DNA of 64,000 bases from Liolophura sinensis (Eukaryota > Mollusca > Polyplacophora > Chitonida > Chitonidae). Both the position numbers and the translations under genes were made by a program. Where the stretch lies: assembly GCF_032854445.1 (NCBI RefSeq), contig NC_088295.1, positions 55,225,249-55,289,248 on the forward strand. The letters run 5' to 3'. This document shows, in pieces, positions 12,001 through 27,000 of the stretch. Under the pieces are notes generated by a model, which saw nothing but the letters and a program-made list of their open reading frames with translations, was not told where the DNA came from and ran no database searches. The stretch's first letter is position 1; every line of letters begins with the position of its first letter.

Positions 12001-15000
12001 CAACAATAAAGCTTCACTTGATCTTCATCTTTTGCTCCTATAGTTAAGGCCAGAACATTGCCAAATGTACATACTCATGGTGACCTAATGTAGGAATGTA
12101 CAGCTCACAGCACTATTAAGATGGGTTCAGTACAGGAAACCACCTTCATCTGACTCATTAATGACCGATGCACATCAAATTTTAGATTCAATGAAAAATA
12201 TAAACCATCCTGAAAAAGGCAAATTCTTTGACGTGAAGAAAACAAGGACCAAGGTTTCATCTTGAAATGAATGTTCTAATCTTAGATGTACTGTTATATT
12301 ACATAGCTATGGCTAAGCTCAGGGGCCCATTTCACACAAAAAACAATGCCTAAGTTCAGGGGCCTATTTCACACAAAAAACAATGCCTAAGTTCAAGGGC
12401 CCATTTCACACCAAAAAAAAAACAATGCCTAAGCTTAGGGCTCCATTTCACACAAAAAACAATGCCTAGGCTTAGGGGCCCATTTCACACTTTGACCATG
12501 TTATGAGTCTCAGTTTAGAAAGTTTATACATTGATAGGAGAAAAACATAAATTTCCATTTTCCAGAGCAGGATAGTCTTTCTAAAGTCAGAAATCATAGT
12601 CTTTCTAAAGTCACAAACTATCAAAACGCATCCACCTTTGTTGTTTTGCCTAAACTTTCAGTTGAGTTACCTTCATTTGTTTACGTTTTGTGTCAAAAAA
12701 TGAAAAAAAAGAAGAAATTAGTGGTTTTTTTTGACCTGTTATTTATAGCAAGGAATTTAACGTATTTGTACACTGAAGATAATTCAAAATTATTATCACT
12801 GATTCAACCAATCACACTGCAGAAGAGCCCCAACATAGCCGGCTACGGCAAGCTTTAGACAGTTCTACTTTGGTGAAATGGTTTAGCACCTGTTTGACGC
12901 AGCCTTCTTACTACAGCCTGCTTATGGTAGTCGGCTGAATGAACACTTGCAGACTTTAACATGTAATTAACACTCTGACGTGCCGTACTTAATTACCAGT
13001 TGGCTTTGTAAGCAATTAGACCTCCAGGTGCACAGGAGAGTATTATATATGTGCAAGTCAAACTGACCTACATGTAGGTCACATCACTTCACTTATAGAA
13101 CCAGTTCTAAACCAGCTTCATGTTTTTCTGTTTTTAGGGTACAGATATATGTACATAAATTTCAATCAATCTCCTAATTTCTCAATTCAGTCCATCTTAC
13201 AATGTGGTAATTTGAAACTTGCCTGCTCAAACTTGTTTTTTAATCTGCGATACAATGTGAGACTTTCCCAAGTATAAATATTTACATTAAAAAAAAAACA
13301 AAAAAAACAAAAAACTATTAAACACTGATATATACTTTCATGAGACACCTCATCGGCATATAAAACTGATGCTATTAAATCTTGTTCATAGGCTATTTAT
13401 ATGAAGTTGACAATTCTAGTTGGGGCCTCTGTCACTCAGTTGGTTAGCGCGCTAGGGCAGTGTTATGACCCAGGAACCTCTCACCAATGCAGTCACTGTG
13501 AGTTCATGCTGGCTTCTTGTCCGGCCGTATGTGGAAAGATTTGCCAGAAACCTGCTGATGGTCATGGGTTTTCCCCAGGCTCTGCCCGGTTTCCTCCCAC
13601 CATAATGCTGGCCGCCGTTGTATCAGTGAAATATTCTTGAGTACGGCGTAAAACACCAATCAAAACAATCAAACAAATCAAACAAACAATTTTTAGTTGT
13701 CTCCCAGATACCTACTGTACATTGCCATCCACAGGCAAGAATCACTGAAGGAGAATCTTGTAAACATTAAACCCGGTCGACCTAAATAAAGAAATTACCT
13801 ATCTCACATCTCGTCTGTGTTTTACACCACATCCAACATCACTTCGGGCCTGGCTGTGAGCTTTCAGGTTAGCAGTATAGAAAATTTACGACGAGTCTTT
13901 AAGCCTAATGAACCAGATCAAATGGGATGGCATTTCCTTCATTTGATACTGGTGGACAAATTTAGTCCCTCAACCAAGACCTCTTCTATTCTGCCAGAGA
14001 TAAAAGCCTTGGATGAGACAGGCAGCTAGCGGAAATGCTACCCAAAGTCTAAGCGATGATCTCTTTGCCTTTAGTTAACCAACTCTATCCTGTGATATGC
14101 AGAGCTAGGCTAAACATTAAACCAGCCTATTATTGGTGAAAACGTAATAAAAACAAGTACATCTAAACCAATGGCTACATGAAAACAGTATTTGAGAAGC
14201 AATGCTTTAGAACGTCATGTCACGACAATACGGTAAGTATAAAGGCCTTAATAGCATGCAGGGTCCATCAATGAAATGGTGCACATAACTACAGCAAAAA
14301 CTTAGTACTGAAGACTACTGTGTTATTTGTAACATCCCAAGTCATTTTTCTCCGATCTTTAAAAGCCGAAGGAAGAAGCATGGAATTACATGTATAATAA
14401 AGTGTCATGATAAACTTTTTAACATTTAATAGCTTCAATGAGCCTTGCTAATGCACATGTAATTCCAATCCCAATGATTAGCTTCTTAGGGGCTCAAACT
14501 ATTGGGGTTCATTCCATCGGACAAGGGGATATAGATGAGGCAAAAATCATCTCTGCAAGAGTTCTTATAATCATAATGGTGCGGACAAATCATGTTATAT
14601 ACTATATCATAGCTTTCAGCTTCTAGCAGTTGTCATGGTGATCGACTCTCTCTAAGTTAATATTAATCACCCCAGGGGAGCCATGTATCAGAGATTTACA
14701 TCTGACTGACGGACTAGATGGCCTGGAAAGGATGAATTTTTTTGCGGAGGGGAGGAGGAAAGAGGGATAGGCAAATGAAGCTAAGACTTCCAATGGAGAT
14801 ATAATTTTAGAACTTGTGAGGCTGCCACAAGTTTAATACAGCCTTCAGCTATACATTATGCCTCATGAGAGATCTCTGCATGCATCAGGTCTAAATAACA
14901 TACAGATCTTTGGTTATAAATGCTACATGTAGTAAATGGAAACCTAACAAAACCATGTCAAGGCTGTGCCACAAAAACAATCTCAGGATATATGAAAATA

Positions 15001-18000
15001 TTATCAAACAGATTTTCAAACCGACTCTTTTGCCTAGGGCCATTACTGGCACACTTAGCTCTATAAATAGTATTTCCGGCTAATGTCTCTGACCAATAAG
15101 GGTTCAAATCCAGCTTATGCTGGTTCAAAACAGACGGTCTGACAGGTAACTGAGGAAGGTCAGTGGTTTAACAACCTTGGGGAGAGCTTTACTTCCAACC
15201 TAGAACCCGACTGCCATAGTCTGTGAAAAATCCTTCGGTATATCTTTAACACCCTTCAATCAGACAAATTAATAACTTTTTTCTAACAGATCCATATGGC
15301 ATTTGGGCTAAGATGAACTCTAAATCTAGGTCACAAAAAAAAAAAAAACCCCTGGAAGAAGAAATCGAGCTAACTGTGAACTAATTCAGGGCAATACACT
15401 GAATGATCACACAGTTATAACTCCTTTCTAAAAGTGTCTGTCTCGTCTCGATCATCTTTTAACACTGTCATAAAACCACTGTATGCAGGGAGAATAAATC
15501 CCTTTGAAAACTAAGGTGAAGACTATGGGAGGAGGGGGTGGGGAGAAGAAACAGCTCCCCTGTGATTAACTCAAACCCTGGAGTACTTGACAGATCTAGG
15601 GCTAAAAGTAATCTAGACCAAAGATCTGAAGAGGAAAAAATCAATTTTTCTGGCTCCTCCTGGCTATATCTGGGATAGTTCAGACGGTTAAATCATGTAA
15701 CTGTCATATCGCACAGACAATATGACTATCATGTTGCCTTCACGGTTTCCTAACTCACCAATAATCAAGAGTCAGTTGAGTCTCCCATTCCAAAGAGCCA
15801 GCTCTATTTAAGGAAGCCACTCATTTGACCCTAGATTAAAAGCTTTATACTTTTCCTCAACAAACAGATCCATCAAACCTTTCCATTGTATCAAAATGCA
15901 CAAGTATGAAAGCACAAAGTGTGAATAAATTCAAGAGAGTTCCAAACTGCTCCAAACTCCGATTCACATTCATATTCCAAGCTGTGTGCCTTTGCTACTG
16001 TAGAAAGCCATATCATCTGATGTGCTTGGAGAAAAACAGTTATAGTATTTTTATAAACATATGAACGAGGAAAGATTTCAAAAATTTTAAAAAGCATGAG
16101 GTTTCCATACATTCCTTTACACTTGTACAACTAAGTGCCACTATCCAAAAACCCTAATGAATTTAGAATTAAGCCAAACACAAGTGTTTAAAATCTCTTG
16201 CCAAGACAGCCAGATCACATTCATACAAATTTCTCTGACAAAAAGTATGTTCTGACTGATCACATGGCAGGCTATTTCTAAGTTTCAGTTTGTAACCATC
16301 AACGTCAAGCTACAACATGAAGAGAAAGTTTTCCTAGAAATTCGTGAGCTACATTAAGGCAAAATAACATAATCAAGCACGCGCGTTCAGCTGCTGGCAG
16401 AGTTTCACTTTCATAGTCTATTGGTAATGAAGGTGCCCCTTGATCACGGTATAAATACATTAGATACAAAATACACAGGAATCATTAACCATCACTCACA
16501 ACTCCACTGCATAAATTGTATCTTTCACTTACTCATTTGACATTACTGGAAATACCTGTGATCTCTTAATTACAACATACTGCACATCACAGAGTGTGTT
16601 TGAATCCAGTCCTGAAGCTATAGAATACATATATATACCTTGTAAACAGGGTTATCTCATACCCTAGGCAGATTTACCCAACACTGGAACCAGTACTTAT
16701 ACATTATAGGCAAAACCTAAAAGTGACCTGGACATAAGGGAAATATGTACCGTGATTCAGAATTTTGGGAAATTCAACTACATTCAACAGACTGACCAGT
16801 GATGCCCAAAATAAAACTGTTTCAAATAGCAGCTTTAAAGTGCTGAACAAGAGGACAAGAGAACTTGATTTACACATTTCACACATATATACAGGATGCT
16901 AAGGAAATCTTAGGCATAAGACACAAGTGACCACAAATGTTAGCATGCAGAAAATCAAGTACCCACTGAGTAAAGGCACTAAGTGAAACTGAAAGATTAC
17001 TCACAGAAAAAATACCGCAGATTCATGTAAAAAAAATAGGACAGCACCACTGTCAGGAGAGTCCAGCTACATGTACATGAGCCATTCAAACCAGGGAGGC
17101 CTGTGAGACAAGTCTGTACTGTAGAAAACCAGGAACAGGCACTGACACAAGCAGCCTGGACCCAGAGGGTCTGAGACAGGAGTCAGATATGACAACACCC
17201 AGCTGCTGATTATGTCTTGTTATTCTGGTGAGGTGGCAGTGGAAGTAAAGCTGCATGCAACATAACATAGGCTACACCAGCTAACAGAGGGTCAGCAGCA
17301 GAGATGAGCAACTTCTCTCATCATCACTGCCAAGATGGAGGGCCTGCTGAGGCTTCCCCCAGCCAATGCTTGAATCCCAACTATCTAGTCACACATTTCT
17401 ATGGCAACAGGTGCCTTGACCTGTAATTCCCCGAGAAAAACGTGCTGGGGGGTCACAATCTCCCACCATAAGCTCTGTGTTTATTAGACCAGATTAATGT
17501 GGCTGCATTAGGCACCCCACCCCTGTAACCCCCGCTTACTCTCCACGACACGTAGAACAGCCATAACTAGCTCTGTGTGATGGCAATTTATCTGCTAATG
17601 GCAATGTGGCAAAAATCCTACCAGTACACACTTTCATCATGTATCCAAGAACCAAAAGCCTGTGCCCATGAACCAAAAGCCTGTACCCACAGCTTGATGC
17701 AACCTTATACAAGCATGTACTTGAAATTTTGAACCTATCTGACAGGTACTAAATAACGAACGAAACAAATCATGACAGATGCAAAATAATAACTGACAGG
17801 AACAAATTTCACATGTTCAAAATAGAAACAATTTTGACAGGTGTGCAGTGGAGACTGTCTTAAATAAATGTCACAGGCGTGAAACGATAACTCTAATGAA
17901 TAAAATAATATAAAGAAGACTTATAAAATAAGGTTCGACCCAAAAATGTTTTTTTTTGTAGTTTGAAGCCATACCTTTCATTTCAAGTAACCCTTCATTA

Positions 18001-21000
18001 TTAAATATACATCTCCTCATAATATTCCACACTATGAGCTCTCAATAAATCTACGCAAATAGAAAAGAATTTCTCTTCAATAATTAGTAAGACCACAAGT
18101 CCATAACTTTTTTTGTTGTTGTTATTTTGTTTTTTTTCCTGTTTATTTTTTATTTTTTTTCCTTAAGTTTAGACCAGAACAAACTACTGGGTATATATCA
18201 TCCATACCACTCATACACATTGCCTGTAGGAGTTATTTCCCTTTTATAACTACCCAGTACAAGCACTTCCACCTAGTAAGTAACAGAGTGGAGCTAACTG
18301 GCTTAGTTCGTAAAATGTCACTTGATTTAGAGCACAAGCCTTACTTCAAGGTTGTGAGCTCTAATCCTGCTTTCGCCCACTTCAATTTATGTCAAAAGCT
18401 TTGCCATCGGCTAACTAACTAACCCCTCCGCACCCTGCAAGCCGGAAAGACTCAAGAACAGCTTGAAACAGCTGGCCAATGGCAAATATAGATATTATAA
18501 TTCAGTATTCTTTCACATTCATCCTCCAAAAACGATGACAAAGGAAAACATTCATCTTGGAGAAAAATAGAACGTTTGGTTGCATGCAAACTGTACCAGA
18601 GTTCTGCATGACACAGTGGTGTAAAAAGTCATAGAGATGTTAGTTTACTGGAGGCTGGGAAACCCTAGAGTTACGTGTGGAAGGCTCCAACTGACATCAG
18701 AAGTGAATATTGCATGCCACAGTGACGGACAGAAAAGGGGCTGGTGAAATGCTGGCTTGAGTAGCTCATTAAACCAGCGTTAACGGACCTAGCTGTGTCC
18801 ATGGTGACAGTGAGCTCAGTGATTACTGGTAAATTATCAGCAAAGCACCAGAGAAAGTACATGTATCATAAAAAATACTGATAAGAGAAACTATCAGCAA
18901 CTATATGAACTCAGTCTGACACAGCTATCCAATCAAATGTAGCAGCAGCACAGGACTGATATATAGCTTCAAAACTGAACAATCATACACGTCAAAAATA
19001 ATGATTTGGCAAACTTATCTTACTTTATGTGTAGACAGCTTGTTTTCAAAAACAAAAAGTTTTGAAAATGGGCAATTAATCAAACTGCTATCAAAAACAT
19101 AAATTTCCTCTCCATTGACCTTTGGTCCTAAATTATTTACTTAATATATCTCATTGGTGCCTTACTCTGTAATCAAAAACAAATTAATTACATGAAGATG
19201 GTTGTCTGGATTACAGTGGGAGGGAAGCAGGAAAAGCCTGCAGGAAACCACTACCTCTCATGAGGTACCTGAGTAAACCCCCTGGTGTTAGCTGGTGGTC
19301 CAAGGCTAGTTATCTGAAACCCCTGGTGTTAGTCAGTAGTCCAAGGCTAGTTATCTGAAACCCCTGTTGTTAGCCAGTAGTCCAAGGCTAGTTATCTGAA
19401 ACCCCTGGTGTTAGCCAGTGGTCCAAGGCTAGTTATCTGAAACCCCTGGTCTTAGCCAGTAGTCCAAGGCTAGTTATCTGAAACCCCTGGTGTTAGCCAG
19501 TGGTCCAAGGCTAGTTATCTGGAGCTGACTCTACCATGCCATTTCAGACGTCGGTCAAAATTTGAAATTCGATTTCAGAGGGTCTTTTAGGAAGTCCCAT
19601 GAATTATATTTTTTACTCCCACCCCCAAACCCCACTTCCTCCCACATAAATGTTATCTTTACCAGTGTGTTCAAATGTCAACTTCAAGTACATAAGGGGG
19701 CCTCCGTGGCTCAGTCGGTTAGCGCGCTAGCCTCTCACCAATGCGGTCGCTGTGAGTTCAAGACCAGCTCATGCTGCCTTCCTCTCCGGCTGTACGTGGG
19801 AAGGTCTGGCAGCAACCTGCGGATGGTTATGGGTTTCCCCCGGGCTGTGCCCGGTTTCCACCCACCATAATGCTGGCCGCCGTCGTATAAGTGAAATATT
19901 CTTGAGTACGGCGTAAAACACCAATCCAAAAAAAAAAAAAAAAAAAAAATCAAGTACATAAAACTAAGAATTGTGATGTGGTTTGAAATTTAGACTAAAG
20001 TCAAAATGGCCTTTGGGAAATGGCCCTTGAACTTAAAAGATCAGTCAAGCCTTCACAGAAGTAAGTTAGGGGCCAATTAAACTTACAGCCCAAAGGTCAG
20101 TCTGCCTGAATACACATGTATATATAAATGCATCACTTTCCCTGTTAAATGATATTGTCTCTCCTCATATAAAATACTGACAGTAGAGGAAATCAACATT
20201 CCTTAGAGAGTTGAAGTACAGAATACATCACCCAAAAAGCATTAGAAGGTAGACCACAAAGAGAAATAGAGAAAACCAGGTCACCTGGGGAAAAGATCAA
20301 AGCTTGGCAACCCGAGGCTGACGAAATAGATAAACCTCGAGAATATTCAGAATCTTAATGATGTGAGGAAAGACAAAAAAACCAATACAAGAAATCGATT
20401 TCCTATGTGAGTCTTTCAGCTTAATGTGTGCAAGTTTGACAGCCATAGAGAAAGGGAGAGATACGGACAGTTTTTGATGATCATCATTAGATTTTCACCT
20501 GGGCATGATAAATGACAGATACGCAAGCTTGCAAAACCAAAGCATATTGTTAGGAATGTATAAAAGATTCTTACAGAGGAACAAAAAAAAAAAAAAAATC
20601 AAACAGGCCCTAAAAAACCAGGCCCTTACAGTTTTCGGCATGAAGGCATGCGTTTAAAATAACTTATACATGTATGCATGCAACAGTAATCAAGAACAGC
20701 AATGTATTAAGTTATTAGAGATTTATGCATCACTAGTAAAACTGATTTGTAGCATACCCTTAAACTATCGGATACCACACCATGCCAATTCCAAGAAATG
20801 TAATACACATGAATCAATATAGCTGATACGTGCATGTGAGATGGACAAAAATACTGTTTACATGCACAAAGGAGACCAACAGAGTTAAGTTAATACCACT
20901 GTGTTGTAAGTCTTAAATGAACAGAATCATTTTGATTTTTGTAGAGCAAAGGAGAAAGGATAAGTCAGTAACACAAATTGGATTCCTACACTCCTAGTTT

Positions 21001-24000
21001 CCTTTTAGTTCTACAGACAGTCTGGAATGCTGGAGACTAATGACGATGTCTACGCCAACTGATTAAAATTTGATTTGTGACGTCTTCAGACAGCATGACC
21101 ATCGTGACTTCATCGCCTAATGTAACAGACACATTAAGTCGCAAGGGGCAATCTGGAGAAACAAGACGGGGCCCAGCAGGACAGAGGTGTTAATAGTATG
21201 ACTCCAAAGTCCGGTTAGTAAGTTTCATGCTTAGGTGTGTGAACAGCATCTAATGAGGTGATCAAAGATTCATGTCTTACCACCATTAGCCTGGGGAGAT
21301 CTCGGCTTCTTTTTACCATTTTCCTTCCCTACATGAACACGACGTTAAGACATTTATATCAAGGTTGCTGATATGATTATAAACAAGGGTCAGAGAAAAT
21401 GTCACCAGAGTAAAGTTTTTATCAGCAAGGAGTGGTAGCGCCATAAAAGATGGGCCTGAGAAAATGTGATGACATATTATTGATAATGGATTGTGGAAGA
21501 AAACAAGGAGGCAGAGACACATAAAACGAGTGCTAGATTAAGAAAATAACCAAAACTCTTCTGACCATGAGCTTAGATCACAGTGATGTACATCATACAC
21601 ACATACACAACACTTGCCAGGAAGACATGGTAATAACCACAGCTTCTCCGCACATCTGTTTGCATGTGTTCAATGTTACACTCAGTTACCTCCCTTATCC
21701 AAGGGTAACTATTCATGAGCTATTTAAAATTTAGACATGATTCTTCATTTTTTTTACACGTCTTTGTGTAATAGATGTACCTTCCTATAAGATCTCTTTA
21801 TTTTGTGGGGATTTTGTGAGAATATGAGAGAATAGGGATCTGACTTGCCACTATCTTAGATACTTGGTGAGACTGTTACAGAATAGGGATCTGATATGTT
21901 GACACTGCAGGATTTTGTGAGACTGTTACAGAATAGGGATCTGATATGTTGACACTGCAGGATTTTGTGAGACTGTTACAGAATAGGGATCAGCCTACTG
22001 ATATCATGGGTATTTTGTGAGATAGTAAATCTGGGATCAGACCTGTTGATAATGTATGTATTTTGGGAGAATGTTAGAGAATAGGGACCTGGTCTGTTGA
22101 TATTGTGAGTATTTTGTGAGAATGTAATAGAATGGGGATCTGACCTGTTGATATTGTGCGTATTTTGTCAGAGATTGAATGTGAGATCTGACCTGCTGAT
22201 ATTGTGCGTATTTTGTCAGAGATTGAATGTGAGATCTGACCTGCTGATATTGTGCGCATTTTGTCAGAGACTGAATTTGAGATCTGACCTGTTGATAATG
22301 TGGGTATTTTGTGAGAGATTGAATTTGAGATCTGACCTGTTGATAATGTGGGTATTTTGTGAGAATGTAATAGAATGGGGATCTGACCTGCTGATATTGT
22401 GCGTATTTTGTCAGAGATTGAATTTGAGATCTGACCTGCTGATATTGTGCGTATTTTGTCAGAGATTGAATTTGAGATCTGACCTGCTGATATTGTGCGT
22501 ATTTTATGAGAGATTGAATGTGAGATCTGACCTGTTGATAATGTGGGTATTTTGTGAGAATGTAACAGAATGGGGATCTGACCTGCTGATATCGTGGGTA
22601 TTTTGTGAGAATGTAACAGAATGGGGATCTGACTTGCTGATAATGTGGGTATTTTGTGAGAATGTAACAGAATTGGGATCTGACCTGCTGATATCGTGGG
22701 TATGTCACTATCACTGTCGCTGAAGTCCTTTGACTCTCCTGACGTCACATTCACCACCTGAACCATAGTGGTGGAGTTATCTGAGCCACTGAGATCTAAG
22801 TTGCCGGCGGGACCATCATATGCTGAAACCATAACCGAATTCACAACACTATGAAAATCTAAGGAACTACAACACAGGTGCTACTTAACAAAATACAGTC
22901 ATTAACCCCAGTTTTGTAACAATATTTCAACAGGACTATTTAAAGCATAGGGATCCCAGTTAACAGGATTAAAGTTTATCTGAGGTAAAATCATCCCTAT
23001 GACCAAGTTACTCAGTTTGCCCCATTCTGAGAGTTTCTGTGGATCTAGGTGTTTGGAGCTTTATGCCAATGGTCAAATGATAAGTATATCTTAATGGAAA
23101 TTCTAAGTTTCACAACCAAAAGTAATATTTAGATGTGGCCTTCAAAAATGCACTTTCTTTGGTTTGATTTTAGGGCAAATACAGTACTTTCAATGTCATA
23201 GAAAAAAACTGCACTCTTGGATTTGATTTTAACAACCCAATAAGTATTCATTACACTGAAATTACACATTTAACAAACATGGTTTTGGGCACTGTCTGAT
23301 CCCTCACATTTACCAAGCACATACAGAACTGCTTGAGCTCAATGGCATCTGAGGGATACACATTTCATACATGGCCAACAACAACAACGTAATAACCAAA
23401 GTGTAACATTAGGAAATGTGAAGCAGTAGCGCATACCAAAGTTGGTTGGCGTTGTTGGTTTGGGGTTTGATGTCATTAGCGGCCGCGATTCCTCACGGTT
23501 TCGTCGGTCTCTCCCAGAGTTTGGACGGTCCACATTTGGCTGCATCATTCCAGATGCCTGTCGTTTCTTCTTGTTTTTGGCTTCAATAAGCCTTCGCTGT
23601 AACAAGAGACAAACATGTATAAAGTATCAGAAAATGCACCAACTCAGTGCGAAGTAAATCACACATGAACCAAGCAGTAGTAATGCTCCTGTAATTCCTC
23701 AACCTCTTCCACATGAAAGAGCAACTATCAGTGGAATTTATGCATCTTTTTCCATTGCTTTTGATTACAAAACTACACTGGTTAATTTGGTCGATTTCGG
23801 TGCTCGACAAAAAGCATAACTTTAGAAGCACACGAAGATTAATGTCATTAGATAATCCTTAAATAAAGACCTTGCAAACACGTGAAGAGATTGAAGAATT
23901 ATAGTAAATCTTCATTAGTTGAGCTACCTAGAAGGTTTGTTCATACACACCTACATGGGTATACGATCCAAGTAGAATTTTCCCCTAAGTCTGACCCCTA

Positions 24001-27000
24001 TTTTGTAGAATTCTGGAGATGTGACACAAAATCAATGTAGTTGAATTTTACAGAAAGAGAGCAGAACAACCGCCATGCAGCACAAGGCCTTACCTGATGC
24101 TCCAGCTTGTTTTGTTGCATGAACGCATTGTAGTCATCTGGGACGCTGAAACCAGGAAGAGCATGACAGTGAAGCTCAGAGAAATCACACGGGACGAAGA
24201 ACACAGGTACAATCATCAATTTCACAGTGGTCGTTACCACTATTCCAATCACTACAGAACTAGCTAAAAATCTAAACGTGCAGTAAATGCAGATTTGTTT
24301 TCTTTATTTTTTTCTGGTATACATGTGCATAACACGTTACGATAATTGCATTTATGAAGAAGCCTTAAATTTCATCCTGCACTGCAGCCTTGGACCTCAG
24401 ATGACATAATGAATGCTAATATGATACATGTAAATAATTTTAAATGTAGCTGAATTACCCTTTAACAATTCCGTATAAAGATTAACCAATTCCTTCACAT
24501 CTGTTGTACTAAATTAACAGAATCTAAACCACACAAATCTGTACATCTGTGCTCATATTACCCTTTCTACCCTGCTAAAATAATTCCGAAATCATGAAAT
24601 CCTGAGCATCAGAAAACCATCAAGATACAAATTAACCTACATGTTCTTATAAAGTTGTAATTTTCATTCACGAGAATTCCAGGTAGTGTTTATAATTAAC
24701 GTCTTACCTGCCAGGTGGGACACTCATGGTCCAATCCTTAGTTGGAGAGTCTGACAGTCTACAACAACAACAAAAACAGAAGCGTAAAACATGTGCAACC
24801 AGATGGTCGTGGTACCAAAGCCTAAAGCTACATAATTAAAAAGTAGAGGGCAGGTGTGTATAGTATTAAGCCATTCTAAAATACAATTCATTGAGTGTTA
24901 ATGATTTGTGCTAAGCTTCATGATGCGCTTAAGAAGGTTGATTAATTGCTTTATTGATGAAATCTTATCTACTGTTATGGGTGAACAAAGTATAGCTGCA
25001 TATAAGCATTTGCACCACGTAAAGGTGACCATGTAAAGGCAGTTTACCACATGTACAGAGTAATGGAACATACAGGTACATGGCCATACCTTGCTAATCA
25101 CAGGTAGAGCACAGAGCTTGATCATGATAAAGTTCGTTATCACATGTACTCAAACTAAACAGTCAGTGCTTGAAAAAAAACAACTAATTTGAAAAATGGG
25201 CTTCGCCAGGACTGAAAAAGTCCACTATCCCAGCCCACTCAGGCCGGGGTCAAGGAACCTCTGGGTTCTGAGACGGCCAAAGGTGAATTCTAAATGTTTT
25301 TTGGATCTAATTTTCCAAATCACTCAACCATTTCAAATGCTGTTATTCCCTTGCTTGAAAAATAACTAGGAAAAATGTTCCAGATAACGAATGTCATTTT
25401 CTGTGTTTGTTCACATAAAAAAAAAAGTTTAAAATCAATAAAAACTCTTCTAAAATCCCACCAAGTTCAACCCAGCTTACATGTACTTATAACTGGACTT
25501 GCTTCACAACACACATGAATCATAATAGGTACCTTTTTAAACATTTTTCCTCAAACACATGTTCCTGTTTGTGCTGTGTAAATATCCCATACCATCCACT
25601 TTTCCTCAAGCAAATTAAAAGTTAATATGAAAGTGTCTTAACATCCAAATGTATCACCGGCAGATGATATGCTCCTCCAAAATTATTTAAGCACCAGTTA
25701 ATATATACAACATACAATGTGACTGCGCCTCTCCTTCATTATTACATGCTTGTTGGAGGACCAGTCCACCGACCGTGTTATAAGTGAAGTGAGTTACAAT
25801 GTACAAAGTCACTGTGCATTGCCTTTAAGTACCAGAAGGCCTATAGGCCCTATGAGCAATTACAACGGGAAAAGACAGTTGTCGGTGTTCATCAAGATTC
25901 TATTTATGTGATTTTATCACATAAATGGAATTGTTTATAACAAATCAATTCCTCTTCAGTATGTTTTTGTTTATTTTTTTTATTTGTAGTTTTGTTAAAT
26001 AAATGCTGTGCCCTGTGCAGTACCTTACAAATCTGTCACTTCACCACTGTTTTCACGTGATCTGTCCTTGTTTTGGCTGCTCCAATTACAGGATAACCAA
26101 ACTATAATGCTCAGTTCAGACCATCTGTTATGATGTTTGTTATGACCTCACAAGCTTATTAACGCAAGCCACTATTGACAACCAGCAATAAATAAGAACC
26201 ACAGAAGAATTTACAACAGCATAAAAGATTGCGCACAAATTCTTTTTGGAGGGAAAAAAGATAAAAAATAAAAAACGCTTGTTGCAAATCCAACATGCCA
26301 CATAGTCGTAAATATTAACCGATCTAAAGTATTATCATCAAATTTAATTCATGGCCTTTCATACAGTGTGGTACGGTACATGTAGGTGGCAATTATTTTC
26401 ACTTACCAAAAAACAATGAAACAAACACTGGTAGAACAGTACAAAACATTCAAATTTGCCATGCGTCGCGGTATTTAATATAGCCTTTATAGGCCCACAG
26501 CTTTACATTTACAAGAAAATTTGAAAACATTAAATTTCCTCTCCAAAATTCTCTCTACAGCACAATACTTTTCAGTAAGCACATAACACAAAATAGAAGA
26601 ACAAATACAGGCAATAATAGCTGACACTAACATTTACAGAATTCTTATGAATTGACGTCTTATTTTTTCATTCCACAGTAACTTATGAGTGTGACCTGAG
26701 GTCAGCAGTTTCATGTTTTGTAATATGTGTTAATATGTTAGATTGTAAACCTTGCCATTTATTTCATAAGTGACAATTTTCAATGCAGACACAGTTGTAA
26801 CTACATACACCTGATACAGTGCGCATTGCTTTCCTGATCATGACCTTTAATGGGTATCAGAGGAACCAAGGAACAGTTCAGGTGTCTATCATATTTCTGA
26901 TCGGAATGTTTGACAAGCTGGAGGACAAAGATCTTTCAGTGGCCAACATGTACCTGCATACATGCAGACAAGTTCTGATGCCAATTTGGAGATTCGCATG

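Larger units (their letters stand above)
10306..21280 (-). other. 11-kb tubby intron between exons 7 and 6
   Basis: No further exon with convincing protein content was found on the minus strand. Contents that can be named are the array at 12312-12490, SINEs at 13422 and 19696, SINE-like remnants at 15060 and 18285, and the 41-bp array at 19281. The rest is AT-rich, with (A)n runs at about 13290, 15340 and 20582. A small unrecognised exon cannot be excluded. Confidence 0.7.
22823..24707 (-). other. tubby introns between exons 5, 4, 3 and 2
   Basis: Introns at 22823-23436, 23597-24093 and 24146-24707. The middle one contains one copy of the dispersed repeat shared with 37995. The others show nothing beyond AT-rich sequence. 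Confidence 0.85.

Noticed and set aside
19696-19770. Functional tRNA gene
   Set aside because: The tRNA-like sequence is the head of a SINE with target duplication and A tail, and lacks a foldable acceptor stem partner.
22037-22714. 225-codon minus-strand frame ([11 protein letters not shown] repeats)
   Set aside because: It is the array read in a different frame from exon 5; its start lies inside exon 5 out of frame.
22148-22723. 191-codon plus-strand frame ([10 protein letters not shown] repeats)
   Set aside because: It is the antisense of the 48/51-bp array and overlaps tubby exon 5. It is open only because each repeat unit lacks stops in that frame.
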